A DNA stretch of 64,000 nucleotides. Source: Coenobita brevimanus (taxonomy: Eukaryota > Arthropoda > Malacostraca > Decapoda > Coenobitidae). The first letter of the stretch is position 1; each line of letters starts with the position of its first letter. The notes beneath the pieces are model-generated. The model saw nothing but the letters and a program-made list of their open reading frames with translations. It searched no databases and was not told the origin of the DNA. Where the stretch lies: NCBI GenBank assembly GCA_032717465.1, contig CM064671.1, positions 56,514,394-56,578,393 on the forward strand, written 5' to 3'. Shown in pieces: positions 56,157 to 59,092 of this stretch. The translations under genes were made by a program, and so were the position numbers.

Positions 56157-59092
56157 TGTTACAGATAATTTATGAATGGTGGACACCTGTAATCAGGTTT
56201 ATGGATTATTTTTTTTATTCTTTAGTTTTCATTCCTCTATTCCTTTTGTGTAAAAAAAAAATCTCTTCTCAAGAAAGTGGAGTCAAAGGCTTTTCATGTC
56301 ATTAACTCTCCTCTTACTGGCTCCCTTCAACCTCTGTCTCTTCACCACACTGTTGCATGATTATGTCTTTTCCATCGCTACTGCAGTAGTCAATACTCCT
56401 CTGAACTGTCTGCTTGTATTCCTCCACCACTACAGCAGGGACATAGGACCCTAGAAGCAATAAACTCTGATCCCTTTTCTGTCCACCTCTCTAATGCAAG
56501 AGTTAACCGTTGCTCCCAGTCCTTCATGTATGCTACCGGTCAGCTCTGGAAATGTCTCCCTCTGTCTTTTTTCCTACTGCCCATGATCTCCATTTTTTCA
56601 AACACGGTGTGTCCAGGCATCGGGAATTGATCTTGAATTTGGCTTTCTGTTAACTAGTTTTTGTTTATTCTTGGATAAAACAGACTGTCGGCTCCTGGCC
56701 TTTGGTTCCTTCTTCCCTACATAAAAAAATAGTATTCCTCCAGGGCTCTCTCTGCTGGCGGCAAATATAATATAGTTAAGATATATACAGTTGCCAGAGT
56801 TAATGCTTTAAGTCTGGAAAGGTCTTTTAGTTAGTTCATATCTTCAGACTGAAACTTTGAATTAAGGAAAGAAATAATGCTTCCCATCTATTGTCGCGGC
56901 GTGCGACTCTGAGGTTGTTATTATCGTGCCCTGGCAAACTACGATTCAAAATTGCGTCTGATTTTGTGCATAATATGAGACGCATGTGATTCATGTATAA
57001 TATGTTCAAGTATAATAATATTCGTATATAATATATTCATGCATAATAATATGATTCGTGTATACGAAATCGGACGCACATTTTGAATCGTAGGGTGGCA
57101 GGGTACGATAATGACAACCTCAGAGTTGTGCGCCGCGACTATAGTTGGTGGCCACAATACCTGAGCGTCCTGGCAGTGCAATTGTTGATGTTGTCAGTGT
57201 GATCCAGGTCTATGATGAGTGCCCGGCACTTGGTCCTGGTGTTTCCCCACAGCCCCTGGGATAGGTCCTGCTGCCTCACTGACGCTGCCACTACCACCAC
57301 AATGCCATCGCCCACACGCCTAAAGTATAAATTAACATTTCACTGGTCGAGAATTCTCATACCTGAACTAGCGGCCTCCCTCAATGAGTTTTTTTTTTTT
57401 TATTATTATTATTGTTACCATCAGGACATGTTATTGATCCCTTTAGGCGGATGTCATATTTTTTCGTTGCCTTTTTGAAGTATTTTTCGAGGTAGAGGAT
57501 GTAATTATTGCCTTCATTAACCTTTTCGTTCTTTAAGGCTCTCCCAAATTTAAAAGAAGTCGTCTGATGACACCTACTCGACAGAGTTCGTAAGGAGGTG
57601 GAGGAATGATTTGGGAAGTGGAAAGATGGAACTGGGCACAAGAGTTTGAGAGTAAATGTGGATAAGAAAAAGTGATGATATCTAAGGCTCATGACGGTAC
57701 TGACAAAGCAGCGAGGGTGTGACCATGTGCAGTTTGCCACAAGGATGTGGAATGTAACTCCATCTTGTGCAATATTTGTGATAAGTGGGTAAATAAGAGT
57801 TGTAAAATGATGCTGATTTCGACAGTGCAATGTCAAAGCAAGTGTGTGTAAAGTTTGAGAGGCGTGAAAGGATTTTTCTTACTGGAGAGTCTCTTGAGTG
57901 TGCGGAGAAGTTTTGGTGTTCAGGAGACATGTTACATGTGTAAGTGAGACTGGAGATACCTCTTTGGCTAGGGTAAGAGGTGGTTGGAGGAAGTTCAGGG
58001 GGTTGTTGCCTCTCCTGACAAGAGAAGGCTCTCCCACCTTGGTAAGGGAAAACTGTATGCAGCAGTAGCAGAGTAATAAGACCTGGAGAGCAAAGGAGGT
58101 GGATATTCCAGGGATCAAACGTACAGAAGCGATAATGATAAGATGGATGCACAGTTCGTCCTTGACTGCGAGGCCTGGGGTGGGAAGTTATGACTGTGAC
58201 GTACAGTTGAGTGGAGGGCTGGAACTTGAAAGTGTTAATATGGTGATGATTGGTAGGCTGAGATTGTCTGGGCATATTGAGATGGTGGAAGATGACAAGT
58301 GAGTGCAGAAGGTGAGGGATGTGAACGTTGAGAGGCAGATCGAGAGAGACCTGGGATGAGGTCATAGAGCGTGACCTCAGGAGTATATGACTGAACAGGG
58401 AGGCCGGCAACGATCGAACTTCGTGGAGGGCCGTTATTAGGTGACGAAGGTCAATACATGAACACACGTTGAAGCCCTTTTCAATGAACCGAAACGGAAA
58501 AATTCAAACTTTTTAGTTTAGGGGTGAAATTTTTAACTGGAGGGGTTAGCAATAGCATTCATTAACCCCTAATCTTAAAAAATCTCCTGGAGGTAGAAAC
58601 AAGAAAAAAAAATGTCATCGTCATTCGGAGATTAAAATTTCTCTGGTTGAAAATTCCATCAGTTGAATAAAATACCTATGACTTCAACTGAAACAAGTCA
58701 TCAACACTTGACAGTTAGTGAAAGTAGTGGTAACTGCATATTCCCGAATACATTTTAAATTCTACAAAATAAAATACTCAGGTTGGAAAAAAGAGAACTT
58801 ATAATATACCGGTAGTACAATTTCAACACATTGTAGGTATGATAACCTGGAAACTGTTTTACTCAGAAACTCATCAGCATCAGTGGGTGGTTACTTAACT
58901 TCCAATGACTGAAATTACAGAAGAGTCGAGAGAGGATGTGAGAAGTAACAAGCGACACCCAGGGAAGTGCTCCTCTGCCACCCGACTCACCACCTCACCA
59001 ACACTTTCCAAGGTCATTCTGTTTTCGATCGTCATCGCAGCCCCCACCAGCAACACGAAAAAAAGAAGTGGCAACTGGCTGTAATTAACCAT
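8091..59092 (-). CDS. Divergent ionotropic receptor (IR), ten exons over about 51 kb
   Basis: This is a ligand-gated cation channel of the ionotropic glutamate receptor superfamily, of the divergent IR type that arthropods use for chemosensation at the plasma membrane of sensory dendrites (family knowledge). Exons, 5' to 3': ~58900-59092, 57161-57319, 52917-53104, 49512-49677, 41023-41261, 39752-39936, 10619-10855, 9481-9659, 8576-8735, 8091-8225. From exon 2 on, every border is AG/GT and every phase agrees. The order is signal peptide, amino-terminal region, S1 ([20 protein letters not shown]), TM1, TM2, S2, TM3 and stop. The length of about 615 aa is normal for IRs. Intron sizes are about 1.6, 4.1, 3.2, 8.3, 1.1, 28.9, 0.96, 0.75 and 0.35 kb, and the large ones are filled with mobile elements. 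Uncertain points are the intron 1 phase and a possible short exon between exons 3 and 4. Ligand and subtype cannot be told. No disabling change is seen in exons 2-10. Confidence 0.9.
8576..8735 (-). CDS. IR exon 9: end of S2 lobe
   Basis: The acceptor is TTTTTACATACAAG. Its first base completes an AGG codon with exon 8, giving [20 protein letters not shown], then [20 protein letters not shown] and [26 protein letters not shown] is diagnostic for the last part of the IR ligand-binding domain. The donor is GAATTG then GTGAGC, phase 0. Confidence 0.95.
8950..9290. other. Intron 8 interior, possible TTAA-element end
   Basis: The segment ends with two similar units ending in GAAGGGGTTA (about 9249-9285), like the ends of the TTAA elements elsewhere, but no partner end was found. 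It contains no support for a gene. Confidence 0.3.
9481..9659 (-). CDS. IR exon 8: S2 lobe
   Basis: The acceptor is CTATATTTCAACAG. The frame reads [20 protein letters not shown] then [20 protein letters not shown] and [20 protein letters not shown]. The pattern EGL--VL-G-F-LID followed by Y-D--G-TPFF-SK and G-GFR is the usual S2 lobe of decapod IRs. The donor is TTCAG then GTAAGA, phase 2. The flanking introns are short (959 and 745 bp). Confidence 0.95.
10353..10396. repeat. (TA)n microsatellite
   Basis: About 44 bp of uninterrupted TA inside intron 7. It explains the Tyr-Ile repeat reading frames here. Confidence 0.95.
10397..10504. repeat. Unassigned 108-bp segment between two TA arrays
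   Basis: A GC-richer block starting TTGCCAGACGCCTCAATCCC stands between two TA arrays inside intron 7. It looks like a short interspersed repeat with TA expansions on both sides, but I could not find another copy in the window. Confidence 0.35.
10505..10580. repeat. (TA)n microsatellite
   Basis: About 76 bp of TA, starting about 40 bp beyond the donor of exon 7. Confidence 0.95.
10619..10855 (-). CDS. IR exon 7: second membrane segment and first part of S2
   Basis: The acceptor is ACATTTTGGTTCTTTCAG. The frame opens with [20 protein letters not shown], the conserved membrane helix that in the family reads R-LVG-W--F-L-I---YRSSL. It then continues [20 protein letters not shown] and the S2 segment [18 protein letters not shown]. 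The donor is ATGGAG then GTCAAG, phase 0. The exon joins exon 6 in phase 0 across a 28.9 kb intron. A (TA)n array starts only about 40 bp inside the next intron. Confidence 0.95.
11041..11130. repeat. (TA)n microsatellite
   Basis: About 90 bp of TA near the 3' end of intron 6. Confidence 0.95.
11380..11604 (-). mobile_element. 3'-part fragment of a jockey-like element, inverted
   Basis: The minus strand matches the 3' region of the family (the part also seen at 25185-25420) and stops at the CGAAAAGCC block. The plus-strand copy of the same family starts directly after it at about 11605. It shares sequence with the 3' end of that copy, so it is a separate insertion and not a 5' inversion of it. 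Confidence 0.7.
11605..13071 (+). CDS. Jockey-like non-LTR retrotransposon, reverse transcriptase (5' piece)
   Basis: The reverse transcriptase of a non-LTR element is open for the whole stretch. Motifs in order are [63 protein letters not shown] and [12 protein letters not shown] (catalytic YADD). The C-terminal region [17 protein letters not shown] follows and ends at VWGGSPHTA, where the LTR retrotransposon begins. The same frame resumes at 25170 after the insertion. The endonuclease part is absent, so the copy is 5'-truncated, as is usual for such elements. A second, more decayed copy with endonuclease is at 61200-64000. Confidence 0.88.
13072..14116 (+). repeat. 5' LTR
   Basis: Starts TGTCACGAATC and ends CCCGTGACA, with TG/CA ends and a 7-bp terminal inverted repeat. 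It matches 24127-25169 along its length. After it comes ATTGGCGACCTC, where a primer binding site (TGGCGACC...) is expected; I did not assign the tRNA. The stretch 14117-14532 is the untranslated leader. Confidence 0.92.
14533..15921 (+). CDS. gag-like protein of the LTR element
   Basis: 462 residues from an ATG at 14533 in a good context (GCGCCATGG). Residues about 35-120 form a highly charged R/E/Q-rich coiled coil ([19 protein letters not shown]). A retrotransposon gag core follows ([40 protein letters not shown]). The tail, after about residue 320, is rich in Q, K, P and N. I see no CCHC zinc knuckle. The frame ends in TGA at 15919-15921, followed by C, and protease lies in the same frame beyond it. 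This is either a leaky stop or a CGA-to-TGA mutation. Confidence 0.85.
   Translation: MATAVFLQEAKEMGLTDPTEIKEYILSGHDMDQQHENDAREEREEREKEREHEQKQRELELEKDRQQCEHDRKQRELDLEHEREQREERERERQYELQQREREREHERAEQEAREKHEYEMLKLKRDSLASDTSGAVGPSSTSVLPAHVLATPRIKLPSYKESERIELYIARFEDMADMYQLDEAAKRIQFLSLFEGPALDILHRIHGDNLTYEMMKTALIKAYGLTVDDAKVQFMRARLQDKETAVQFLDRLTAYLNGWMEKDETPSTHEGIIDLILRTQLERSWPAELIAQLKICQVKDASQMAEKADAFFTAYGYQTRKQNTWNRKPDKSGKSSQTESQHQGRSQSNGQGPSKPQKDQGQNTQQPAWKRYNKHPNQQHFPKQQQQYKDKPRNPQSGQLVYRRQEANAAFIPQQVPGGAIPTSTGTSQQFTSPPLTMNSPQTPSSQGVTFAASVVPQSHE
15922..16469 (+). pseudogene. Protease region of the LTR element, interrupted
   Basis: In frame with gag after its stop. The segment [19 protein letters not shown] corresponds to the aspartic protease active site, but the usual D-S/T-G appears as D-N-G, which suggests loss of activity. 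[10 protein letters not shown] matches the later ILG-type protease motif. The reading frame runs on to the TTAA at 16466-16469, where the piggyBac is inserted, and resumes at 20362. Confidence 0.7.
16880..17720. repeat. Degenerate tandem repeats in the noncoding part of the piggyBac
   Basis: Several diverged units share the sequence TATCACATA-TTACTGACCAG, a GTGGGTGTA/GTGAAGTCGCTATGACA-like core and TTTCAACTTTAT. Units are roughly 125-190 bp and their similarity falls towards 16880. They lie between the transposase stop and the left end of the element. No coding sense is seen. Confidence 0.55.
17760..20108 (-). CDS. piggyBac-type transposase, open reading frame
   Basis: 782 residues; ATG at 20106-20108 with A at -3. 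The protein cuts and pastes DNA at TTAA in the nucleus. Residues 1-260 are low-complexity: acidic near 80-95, a Gly-Lys run ([13 protein letters not shown]) at about 214-227 that may be a nuclear localisation signal, and a proline run near 238-250. The catalytic domain follows, with Asp447 ([12 protein letters not shown]), Asp528 ([10 protein letters not shown]) and Asp633/636 (RQVDQSD). The C-terminus holds a Cys-rich zinc-binding module, C737, C739, C742, C760, C763, C768 and C772, as in piggyBac transposases that bind their own ends. No stop or shift was seen, so the gene may be functional. It relates to the broken family A copy at 1-1774. Confidence 0.93.
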   Translation of the reverse strand: MAQKGLSDEQIASVLEAFTGDSDSPLDDDVVDRDYVQPEEEISSSDEEVPSPRKTRYVTYRKAREGQAAPQPRAQLSLHHDSDQDEDEDDEDDGGLGRDIAEWLGKEKISPRGSEGGARRHLRYGSSTLSGEVASGVVGLLGERESVVAAARGESESGVGLVRGEGAIGGREAARARGARRPRGEEAESLPSTSFAPEYAQTSSPQPQDVGKGKKGKGKGKGKGRGKRSASDERRRSPPPQPPPPPSPPYPDEGDDGDVARDGGVTWNWEDGSNFTPIIHQFTEEWRSGCTAPGVNAGSSRLDFFNLFFDEAFVGRIVEQTNIFSQSQRLESERLGTTSKHAEQYDFPVTISEMFLFLALVILMGVVKKNQIPAYWTTDPIILTPFFGKVMGRNRFQFILGRLHFLDADDPANANNTDKMRRIRLVFDHLREMFRSSFYPYRDLVIDESLVLWRGNISFRQYIPSKRHRFGFKIFVMCDCKTGYVQDIVLYTGAQTDIIEDRSIGLSGAVVKTMIEEYLHRGHVLYLDNWYTSPLLARFLHQHDTGVCGTVKRNRRHMVKIGRKLDKNEVVFFQANNILATLWNHNREVCLLSTVHSPLMHRTDSVDHRSERRRNVWKPESVLAYNLNMRQVDQSDSMISSVDCARTTMKWYKKLFFHLLDITVLNAHYLHAMTTGVSETFEGFVRELAREIIAKHAQERPPHRPRAPVLLRLPYVLQPATTPAQFLPNQTVVNPSCRCHVCKHSTVRPSTQRKDTRYECVECNVALCLQPCFKEYHNLVHF
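20284..20354. repeat. Subterminal direct repeats at the right piggyBac end
   Basis: GGACGTTGAAGTACGTCCTC and GGACGTGGAAGTACGTCCTC occur 44 bp apart just inside the right end. Each half is itself palindromic (GGACGT...ACGTCC). Such repeats are usual places for transposase binding. Confidence 0.65.
20366..21494 (+). CDS. Integrase of the LTR element
   Basis: This retroviral-type integrase resumes at the right-hand TTAA of the piggyBac. The HHCC zinc domain is seen as [16 protein letters not shown] with RSCDVCQR. The catalytic core shows VDIVGPISP (Asp), [11 protein letters not shown] (Asp) and [12 protein letters not shown] (Glu), with spacing as in D,D-35-E enzymes. The frame stops at TGA 21492-21494 after MLKAYHE, and the same frame continues beyond. 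The position before RT is the odd point of this element. Confidence 0.88.
21495..23078 (+). pseudogene. Reverse transcriptase and RNase H of the LTR element, with nonsense codons
   Basis: All pieces lie in one frame, broken by TGA at 21492-21494, TGA at 21810-21812 and TAG at 22305-22307. RT motifs are [32 protein letters not shown] (catalytic Asp), [15 protein letters not shown] and [10 protein letters not shown] (catalytic DD). The tether region has [18 protein letters not shown]. RNase H shows [14 protein letters not shown] (Asp), [13 protein letters not shown] (Glu) and IDHMPL (Asp). All of these are of Ty3/gypsy type. The polymerase is full length but inactivated by stops. The frame ends at TAG 23076-23078. 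Confidence 0.88.
23079..23490 (+). repeat. Tandem array of a ~108-bp unit, about 4 copies
   Basis: Units begin TAGGTTAAGGGGGAAGTTCG and carry CTCGAGGCTATGGAAGACCC and TTTGCACAAGGATTCTCAG. Copies start at about 23077, 23186, 23294 and 23394; the third is slightly shorter and the fourth is diverged. The array follows directly on the pol stop, in the 3' untranslated part of the LTR element. Confidence 0.9.
23491..24126 (+). other. 3' untranslated part of the LTR element
   Basis: No coding sequence is supported here. The last bases, GTAGGGGCGTAA, form a short purine run next to the 3' LTR, where a polypurine tract is expected. A small TA run lies at 24061-24077. Confidence 0.55.
24127..25169 (+). 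repeat. 3' LTR
   Basis: It matches the 5' LTR with about 20-25 scattered differences seen by eye. Starts TGTCACG, ends CGTGACA, and is followed by the CAGCT target copy. Confidence 0.92.
25170..25660 (+). mobile_element. Jockey-like element, 3' piece after the LTR insertion
   Basis: This begins with CAGCT, the duplicated target of the LTR element. The reverse transcriptase frame then continues as [18 protein letters not shown] and on to [16 protein letters not shown], stopping at about 25553-25555. A short 3' untranslated region ends in an AAATA-rich tail at 25637-25660. Apart from the LTR insertion the frame of this copy looks unbroken. Confidence 0.85.
25662..25780 (-). mobile_element. Fragment of the jockey-like family, inverted
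   Basis: The minus strand reads the block [20 protein letters not shown] followed by [10 protein letters not shown], also present at 12970-13070 and 63690-63770. It abuts the tail of the plus-strand copy. Confidence 0.7.
26008..26130. repeat. (GT)n and (CTAT/CTGT)n microsatellites
   Basis: About 42 bp of GT followed by imperfect CTAT and CTGT repeats. Confidence 0.9.
26180..26528. repeat. Unassigned repeat-like block ending in (TA)n
   Basis: A GC-richer block from about 26180 to 26476 leads into a TA array at 26477-26528. The lack of coding sense and the microsatellite tail suggest a short interspersed element, but no pol III boxes could be placed. Confidence 0.35.
26529..26979 (+). mobile_element. 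Jockey-like 3' end fragments with poly(A) and (TA)n
   Basis: 26529-26620 and 26738-26898 match two consecutive parts of the 3' end at 25280-25540. They are separated by an unrelated insertion that ends in a run of A at 26710-26736. A TA array follows at 26901-26979. Confidence 0.65.
27060..28230 (-). pseudogene. Non-LTR reverse transcriptase fragment, second family
   Basis: On the minus strand, [20 protein letters not shown] leads into [49 protein letters not shown] (YADD) and [20 protein letters not shown], then [19 protein letters not shown]. The order is that of jockey/CR1-type reverse transcriptases, but the sequence is distinct from the 11605 family. The 5' side is cut at a TA/GT microsatellite (28243-28321). 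Stops and shifts interrupt both ends. Confidence 0.8.
28243..28321. repeat. (TA)n-(GT)n compound microsatellite
   Basis: About 58 bp of TA followed by about 20 bp of GT. Confidence 0.95.
28322..29100. other. No gene seen
   Basis: Sequence between the microsatellite and the foldback element, with runs of A at 28664-28684 and 28879-28892. I recognise no coding sequence. Confidence 0.4.
29110..29410. mobile_element. Foldback/MITE-like element, copy 1
   Basis: The left arm (29117-29188, TGCTATCGTGATCACTAATT and on through CACGAGGTGGGGCGAAG) is an imperfect inverted copy of 29322-29395. The interior contains ACACAGGCCACTTCATTATG and is shared with the second copy at 51860-52075. No gene is present. 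The outer border is uncertain. Confidence 0.55.
29690..30936 (-). pseudogene. RNase H and C-terminal part of the I-like element
   Basis: [20 protein letters not shown] (Asp), [15 protein letters not shown] (Glu) and [20 protein letters not shown] (late Asp) are the three RNase H motifs in order. Upstream, [20 protein letters not shown] fits the region between RT and RNase H. The downstream end, [16 protein letters not shown], resembles the Cys/His-rich tail of this group. Frames are broken near 30330 and 30060. Confidence 0.75.
31045..33365 (-). pseudogene. Endonuclease and reverse transcriptase of the I-like element
   Basis: The endonuclease begins near 33359 with [11 protein letters not shown], then [23 protein letters not shown] and [15 protein letters not shown] (the GD-N catalytic stretch). 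The RT has [71 protein letters not shown] and [10 protein letters not shown], where the usual YADD is YADN. Stops and frameshifts separate the pieces. Confidence 0.8.
33600..34878 (-). pseudogene. ORF1 (gag-like) of the I-like element
   Basis: Starts with [20 protein letters not shown] in an acidic, serine-rich region. The middle is broken by shifts ([20 protein letters not shown] lies in another frame). At about 33960-34015 a zinc knuckle can be read with spacing C-x2-C-x4-H-x4-C ([11 protein letters not shown]), with a TGA between the first two cysteines where CGA would be expected. A second Cys/His pair (CEWCSGQH) follows. ORF1 of such elements coats the RNA; this copy is dead. Confidence 0.7.
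35261..36780. other. No gene; mixed microsatellites and a possible tiny TTAA element
   Basis: (CT)n, (CA)n and (GA)n arrays occupy 35555-35646, followed by GTAT/GTGA repeats to 35702. An 85-bp TTAA-flanked unit lies at 35937-36021. A repeat fragment shared with 9718-9760 is at 36563-36605. No coding sequence is supported. Confidence 0.5.
36790..39250 (-). pseudogene. RTE-like non-LTR retrotransposon, heavily decayed
   Basis: On the minus strand and in order: a noncoding 5' part (about 38960-39250), endonuclease traces (YYWSGC near 38500, then [18 protein letters not shown]), RT traces ([14 protein letters not shown] near 37960, [20 protein letters not shown] near 37700, [17 protein letters not shown]) and the C-terminus ([13 protein letters not shown], 36792-37031). 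The order and strings fit a family common in decapods (recognised from memory). Stops are frequent and no intact frame remains. Confidence 0.7.
39251..39751. other. 3' end of receptor intron 6 side, nothing recognised
   Basis: AT-rich intronic sequence next to the donor of exon 6. No gene or repeat family was recognised. Confidence 0.4.
39752..39936 (-). CDS. IR exon 6: first membrane segment and pore entry
   Basis: The acceptor is TCCTGTGTACACAG. Its first two bases complete a CAG codon with exon 5 (RPFG then QKVWACLL). A hydrophobic run, [19 protein letters not shown], is the first membrane segment. It is followed by [20 protein letters not shown], which corresponds to the pore-side segment of the family. 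The donor is GGACAG then GTACAG, phase 0. It is followed by the 28.9 kb intron 6. Confidence 0.93.
40440..40870 (-). mobile_element. Jockey-like 3' end fragment in intron 5
   Basis: The minus strand gives [16 protein letters not shown] and then [11 protein letters not shown], matching the 3' end at 25400-25620, with the tail towards 40440. A small internal part (about 40815) is missing compared with the 25170 copy. Confidence 0.75.
41023..41261 (-). CDS. IR exon 5: rest of ligand-binding lobe S1
   Basis: The acceptor is AACCTTTCATTTCAG. The first base completes the ACA codon begun in exon 4, giving [17 protein letters not shown], followed by [18 protein letters not shown] and [14 protein letters not shown]. 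The EEP--G-G and G---GM-GY----EAD patterns with the TDDR segment are the classical S1 lobe of IRs. The donor is TTTGGAC then GTAAGA, phase 1. No stops or shifts are seen across 239 bases, so the exon looks functional. Confidence 0.95.
41262..43962. other. Intron 4, part before the hAT element; no gene seen
   Basis: AT-rich intronic DNA with short (GAT)n at 42427-42445 and (ATC)n at 43151-43172. No supported coding sequence or recognised repeat family. Confidence 0.45.
44127..46693. mobile_element. TTAA-flanked element (outer), inside the hAT element
   Basis: The ends CCCGCCGCATGCCAG (44127) and CTGGCATGCGGCGGG (46679-46693) are a perfect 15-bp inverted repeat. The right flank is TTAA and the left flank is CTAA (one change). 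Without the inner element it is about 770 bp, without coding sequence, and thus a MITE-like piggyBac relative. Confidence 0.85.
44780..46571 (+). mobile_element. Nonautonomous piggyBac, family A derivative (inner)
   Basis: TTAA flanks both sides (44776-44779 and 46572-46575). The ends CCCCTTAACCG and CGGTTAAGGGG are a perfect 11-bp inverted repeat. The left 900 bp match the right end of the family A element at 1700-2418 (GGGGCGTCACTTTCGTGATG, GTGGCTTGTATCATCTATCA). The sequence at 45540-45660 encodes the start of a related transposase ([20 protein letters not shown]), after which most of the gene is deleted. AATGTAAATAA-rich repeats fill 45690-45900. Confidence 0.9.
46862..49135 (-). pseudogene. 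hAT transposase (ZBED/SCAND3-like), broken
   Basis: Minus-strand pieces in order: a short trace of the N-terminus near 49100-49135, then [20 protein letters not shown] and [16 protein letters not shown] with [20 protein letters not shown] (catalytic Asp region) and [19 protein letters not shown] (49052-48627). Next come [20 protein letters not shown] (48684-48415), [20 protein letters not shown] (48299-48102) and [20 protein letters not shown] with WEAGFSALV (48033-47720). The last part, [20 protein letters not shown], lies beyond a TTAA element (46943-46862). At least two frameshifts, a lost N-terminal zinc finger region and the insertion make it a pseudogene. Confidence 0.85.
46947..47719. 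mobile_element. TTAA-flanked MITE-like element, copy 1
   Basis: TTAA at 46943-46946 and 47720-47723. The ends start CCCACC and, inward from the right, CCCGCCCC. The body matches 53894-54640 along nearly its whole length (e.g. GCAAGGTCCCTAATTTGCAT, GACACCTTCCTCTACAAGAT). It interrupts the C-terminal part of the hAT transposase. Confidence 0.85.
49512..49677 (-). CDS. IR exon 4: start of ligand-binding lobe S1
   Basis: The frame reads [20 protein letters not shown] then [20 protein letters not shown] and ends [13 protein letters not shown]. The G-R---V--V-FPY-DY opening, and the LL--IGKKLN-T that leads into exon 5, are strong marks of IR ligand-binding domains. The donor is GTTAC then GTAAGC, phase 2. 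Two acceptors are possible: TCTATAG before GTCTAGCG (phase 1, used here) and CCTGCAG before GGACGG (phase 0). Confidence 0.9.
49678..51845. other. Intron 3, part; no gene seen, one repeat-like block
   Basis: 50700-51230 looks like a dispersed repeat with AGACAAACAAACAAACTGAC near its end and a GC-rich inverted stretch (CCCTCCCCCGAGCCCCTCCG) after it. 51320-51760 has an open frame of 141 codons on the plus strand with no family resemblance I can name. No receptor exon was found here. Confidence 0.4.
51846..52080. mobile_element. Foldback/MITE-like element, copy 2
   Basis: The arms at about 51855-51915 and 52010-52065 are imperfect inverted repeats, and the interior (GGCCTGTGTCAATTTGCCTG) matches copy 1 at 29110-29410. 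The 74-codon open frame on the minus strand lies across the element and is probably a by-product. Confidence 0.55.
52615..52700 (-). other. Candidate extra receptor exon in intron 3
   Basis: On the minus strand an 86-bp block lies between TTTTTCACCATGTACTAG and GAA followed by GTATGA. In the phase left by exon 3 it reads [14 protein letters not shown] and ends PKISE. A Cys pair is expected in this part of decapod IRs. Its end phase fits the second acceptor of exon 4. This is suggestive only. Confidence 0.3.
52917..53104 (-). CDS. IR exon 3: amino-terminal region
   Basis: The acceptor is TTCTCCTTTTCAG, with a good pyrimidine tract. The reading frame continues exactly from exon 2 (AG+A codon) as [20 protein letters not shown] and then [15 protein letters not shown]. 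The VVVVGG and HPSLRN strings are characteristic of decapod IR amino-terminal regions. The chosen donor is CTCAAAG then GTTGGG at 52916, which gives phase 1 and fits exon 4. The open frame runs on to about 52873, so the donor is less certain than the acceptor. Other possible donors lie at about 52895 and 52873. Confidence 0.75.
53105..53889. other. Intron 2, part; nothing recognised
   Basis: AT-rich intronic sequence without a supported gene or repeat family. Confidence 0.4.
53894..54640. mobile_element. TTAA-flanked MITE-like element, copy 2
   Basis: The right flank is TTAA (54641-54644) and the left flank is TTGA (53890-53893), one change from TTAA. The ends are CCCGCGGTGTCCCG and, inward from the right, CCTGCCCCATCC. 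The body is the same as 46947-47719 with scattered differences. No coding sequence. Confidence 0.8.
54645..56080. other. Intron 2, part; nothing recognised
   Basis: AT-rich sequence with a run of A at 55811-55826. No gene or repeat family was recognised. Confidence 0.4.
56091..56151. repeat. (TA)n microsatellite
   Basis: About 60 bp of TA in intron 2, next to a jockey-like 3' end. Confidence 0.95.
56262..56735 (+). mobile_element. Jockey-like 3' end fragment in intron 2
   Basis: The plus strand matches 25175-25650 (TCAAAGGCTTTTCATGTCAT, CCTTTGGTTCCTTCTTCC) and ends with a short A-rich tail at 56720-56730. Frame broken. Confidence 0.75.
57161..57319 (-). CDS. IR exon 2: amino-terminal region
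   Basis: The acceptor is ...ACTTTAG and the donor is CTCAG then GTATTG. The frame is open for 53 codons and contains [35 protein letters not shown] and NNCTARTLR. The strings LSQGLWG-T---CRALI-D are the kind found in the extracellular amino-terminal part of decapod IRs (from memory of the family, not from a search). The exon ends in phase 2, which matches exon 3. Confidence 0.8.
57540..58455 (+). pseudogene. Non-LTR reverse transcriptase C-terminal remnant in intron 1
   Basis: Plus-strand traces in order: a Cys/His segment [13 protein letters not shown] (57750-57810), [17 protein letters not shown] (57890-57940), [11 protein letters not shown] (57980-58010), GKLYAAVA (58048-58070), IRWMHSS (58140) and [16 protein letters not shown] (58255-58302). 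This order is the thumb and C-terminal region of a non-LTR element of a family with a KWVHKRC-type motif, recognised from memory. Stops and shifts are frequent. The 261-codon frame on the opposite strand is a by-product. Confidence 0.65.
58456..58894. other. Intron 1, part; nothing recognised
   Basis: AT-rich sequence between the RT remnant and exon 1. No gene was recognised. Confidence 0.4.
58900..59092 (-). CDS. IR exon 1: signal peptide and start
   Basis: The ATG at 59092 begins [20 protein letters not shown], a typical signal peptide with a hydrophobic core. It is followed by a receptor-like stretch with [19 protein letters not shown]. The frame meets a TAA at about 58895-58897, so the exon must splice before it. 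The best visible donor (GGAA then GTTAAG, near 58901) leaves phase 1, while exon 2 needs phase 2. Either a tiny exon lies in intron 1, another donor is used, or one base is missing here. A further in-frame TTG upstream was not chosen because an ATG is available. Confidence is good for the signal peptide and lower for the 3' border. Confidence 0.65.

Noticed and set aside
57682..58467. A 261-codon open frame on the minus strand
   Set aside because: The plus strand shows ordered traces of a non-LTR reverse transcriptase. The minus frame has no domain and is rich in His, Ser and Pro, as expected from an opposite-strand by-product.
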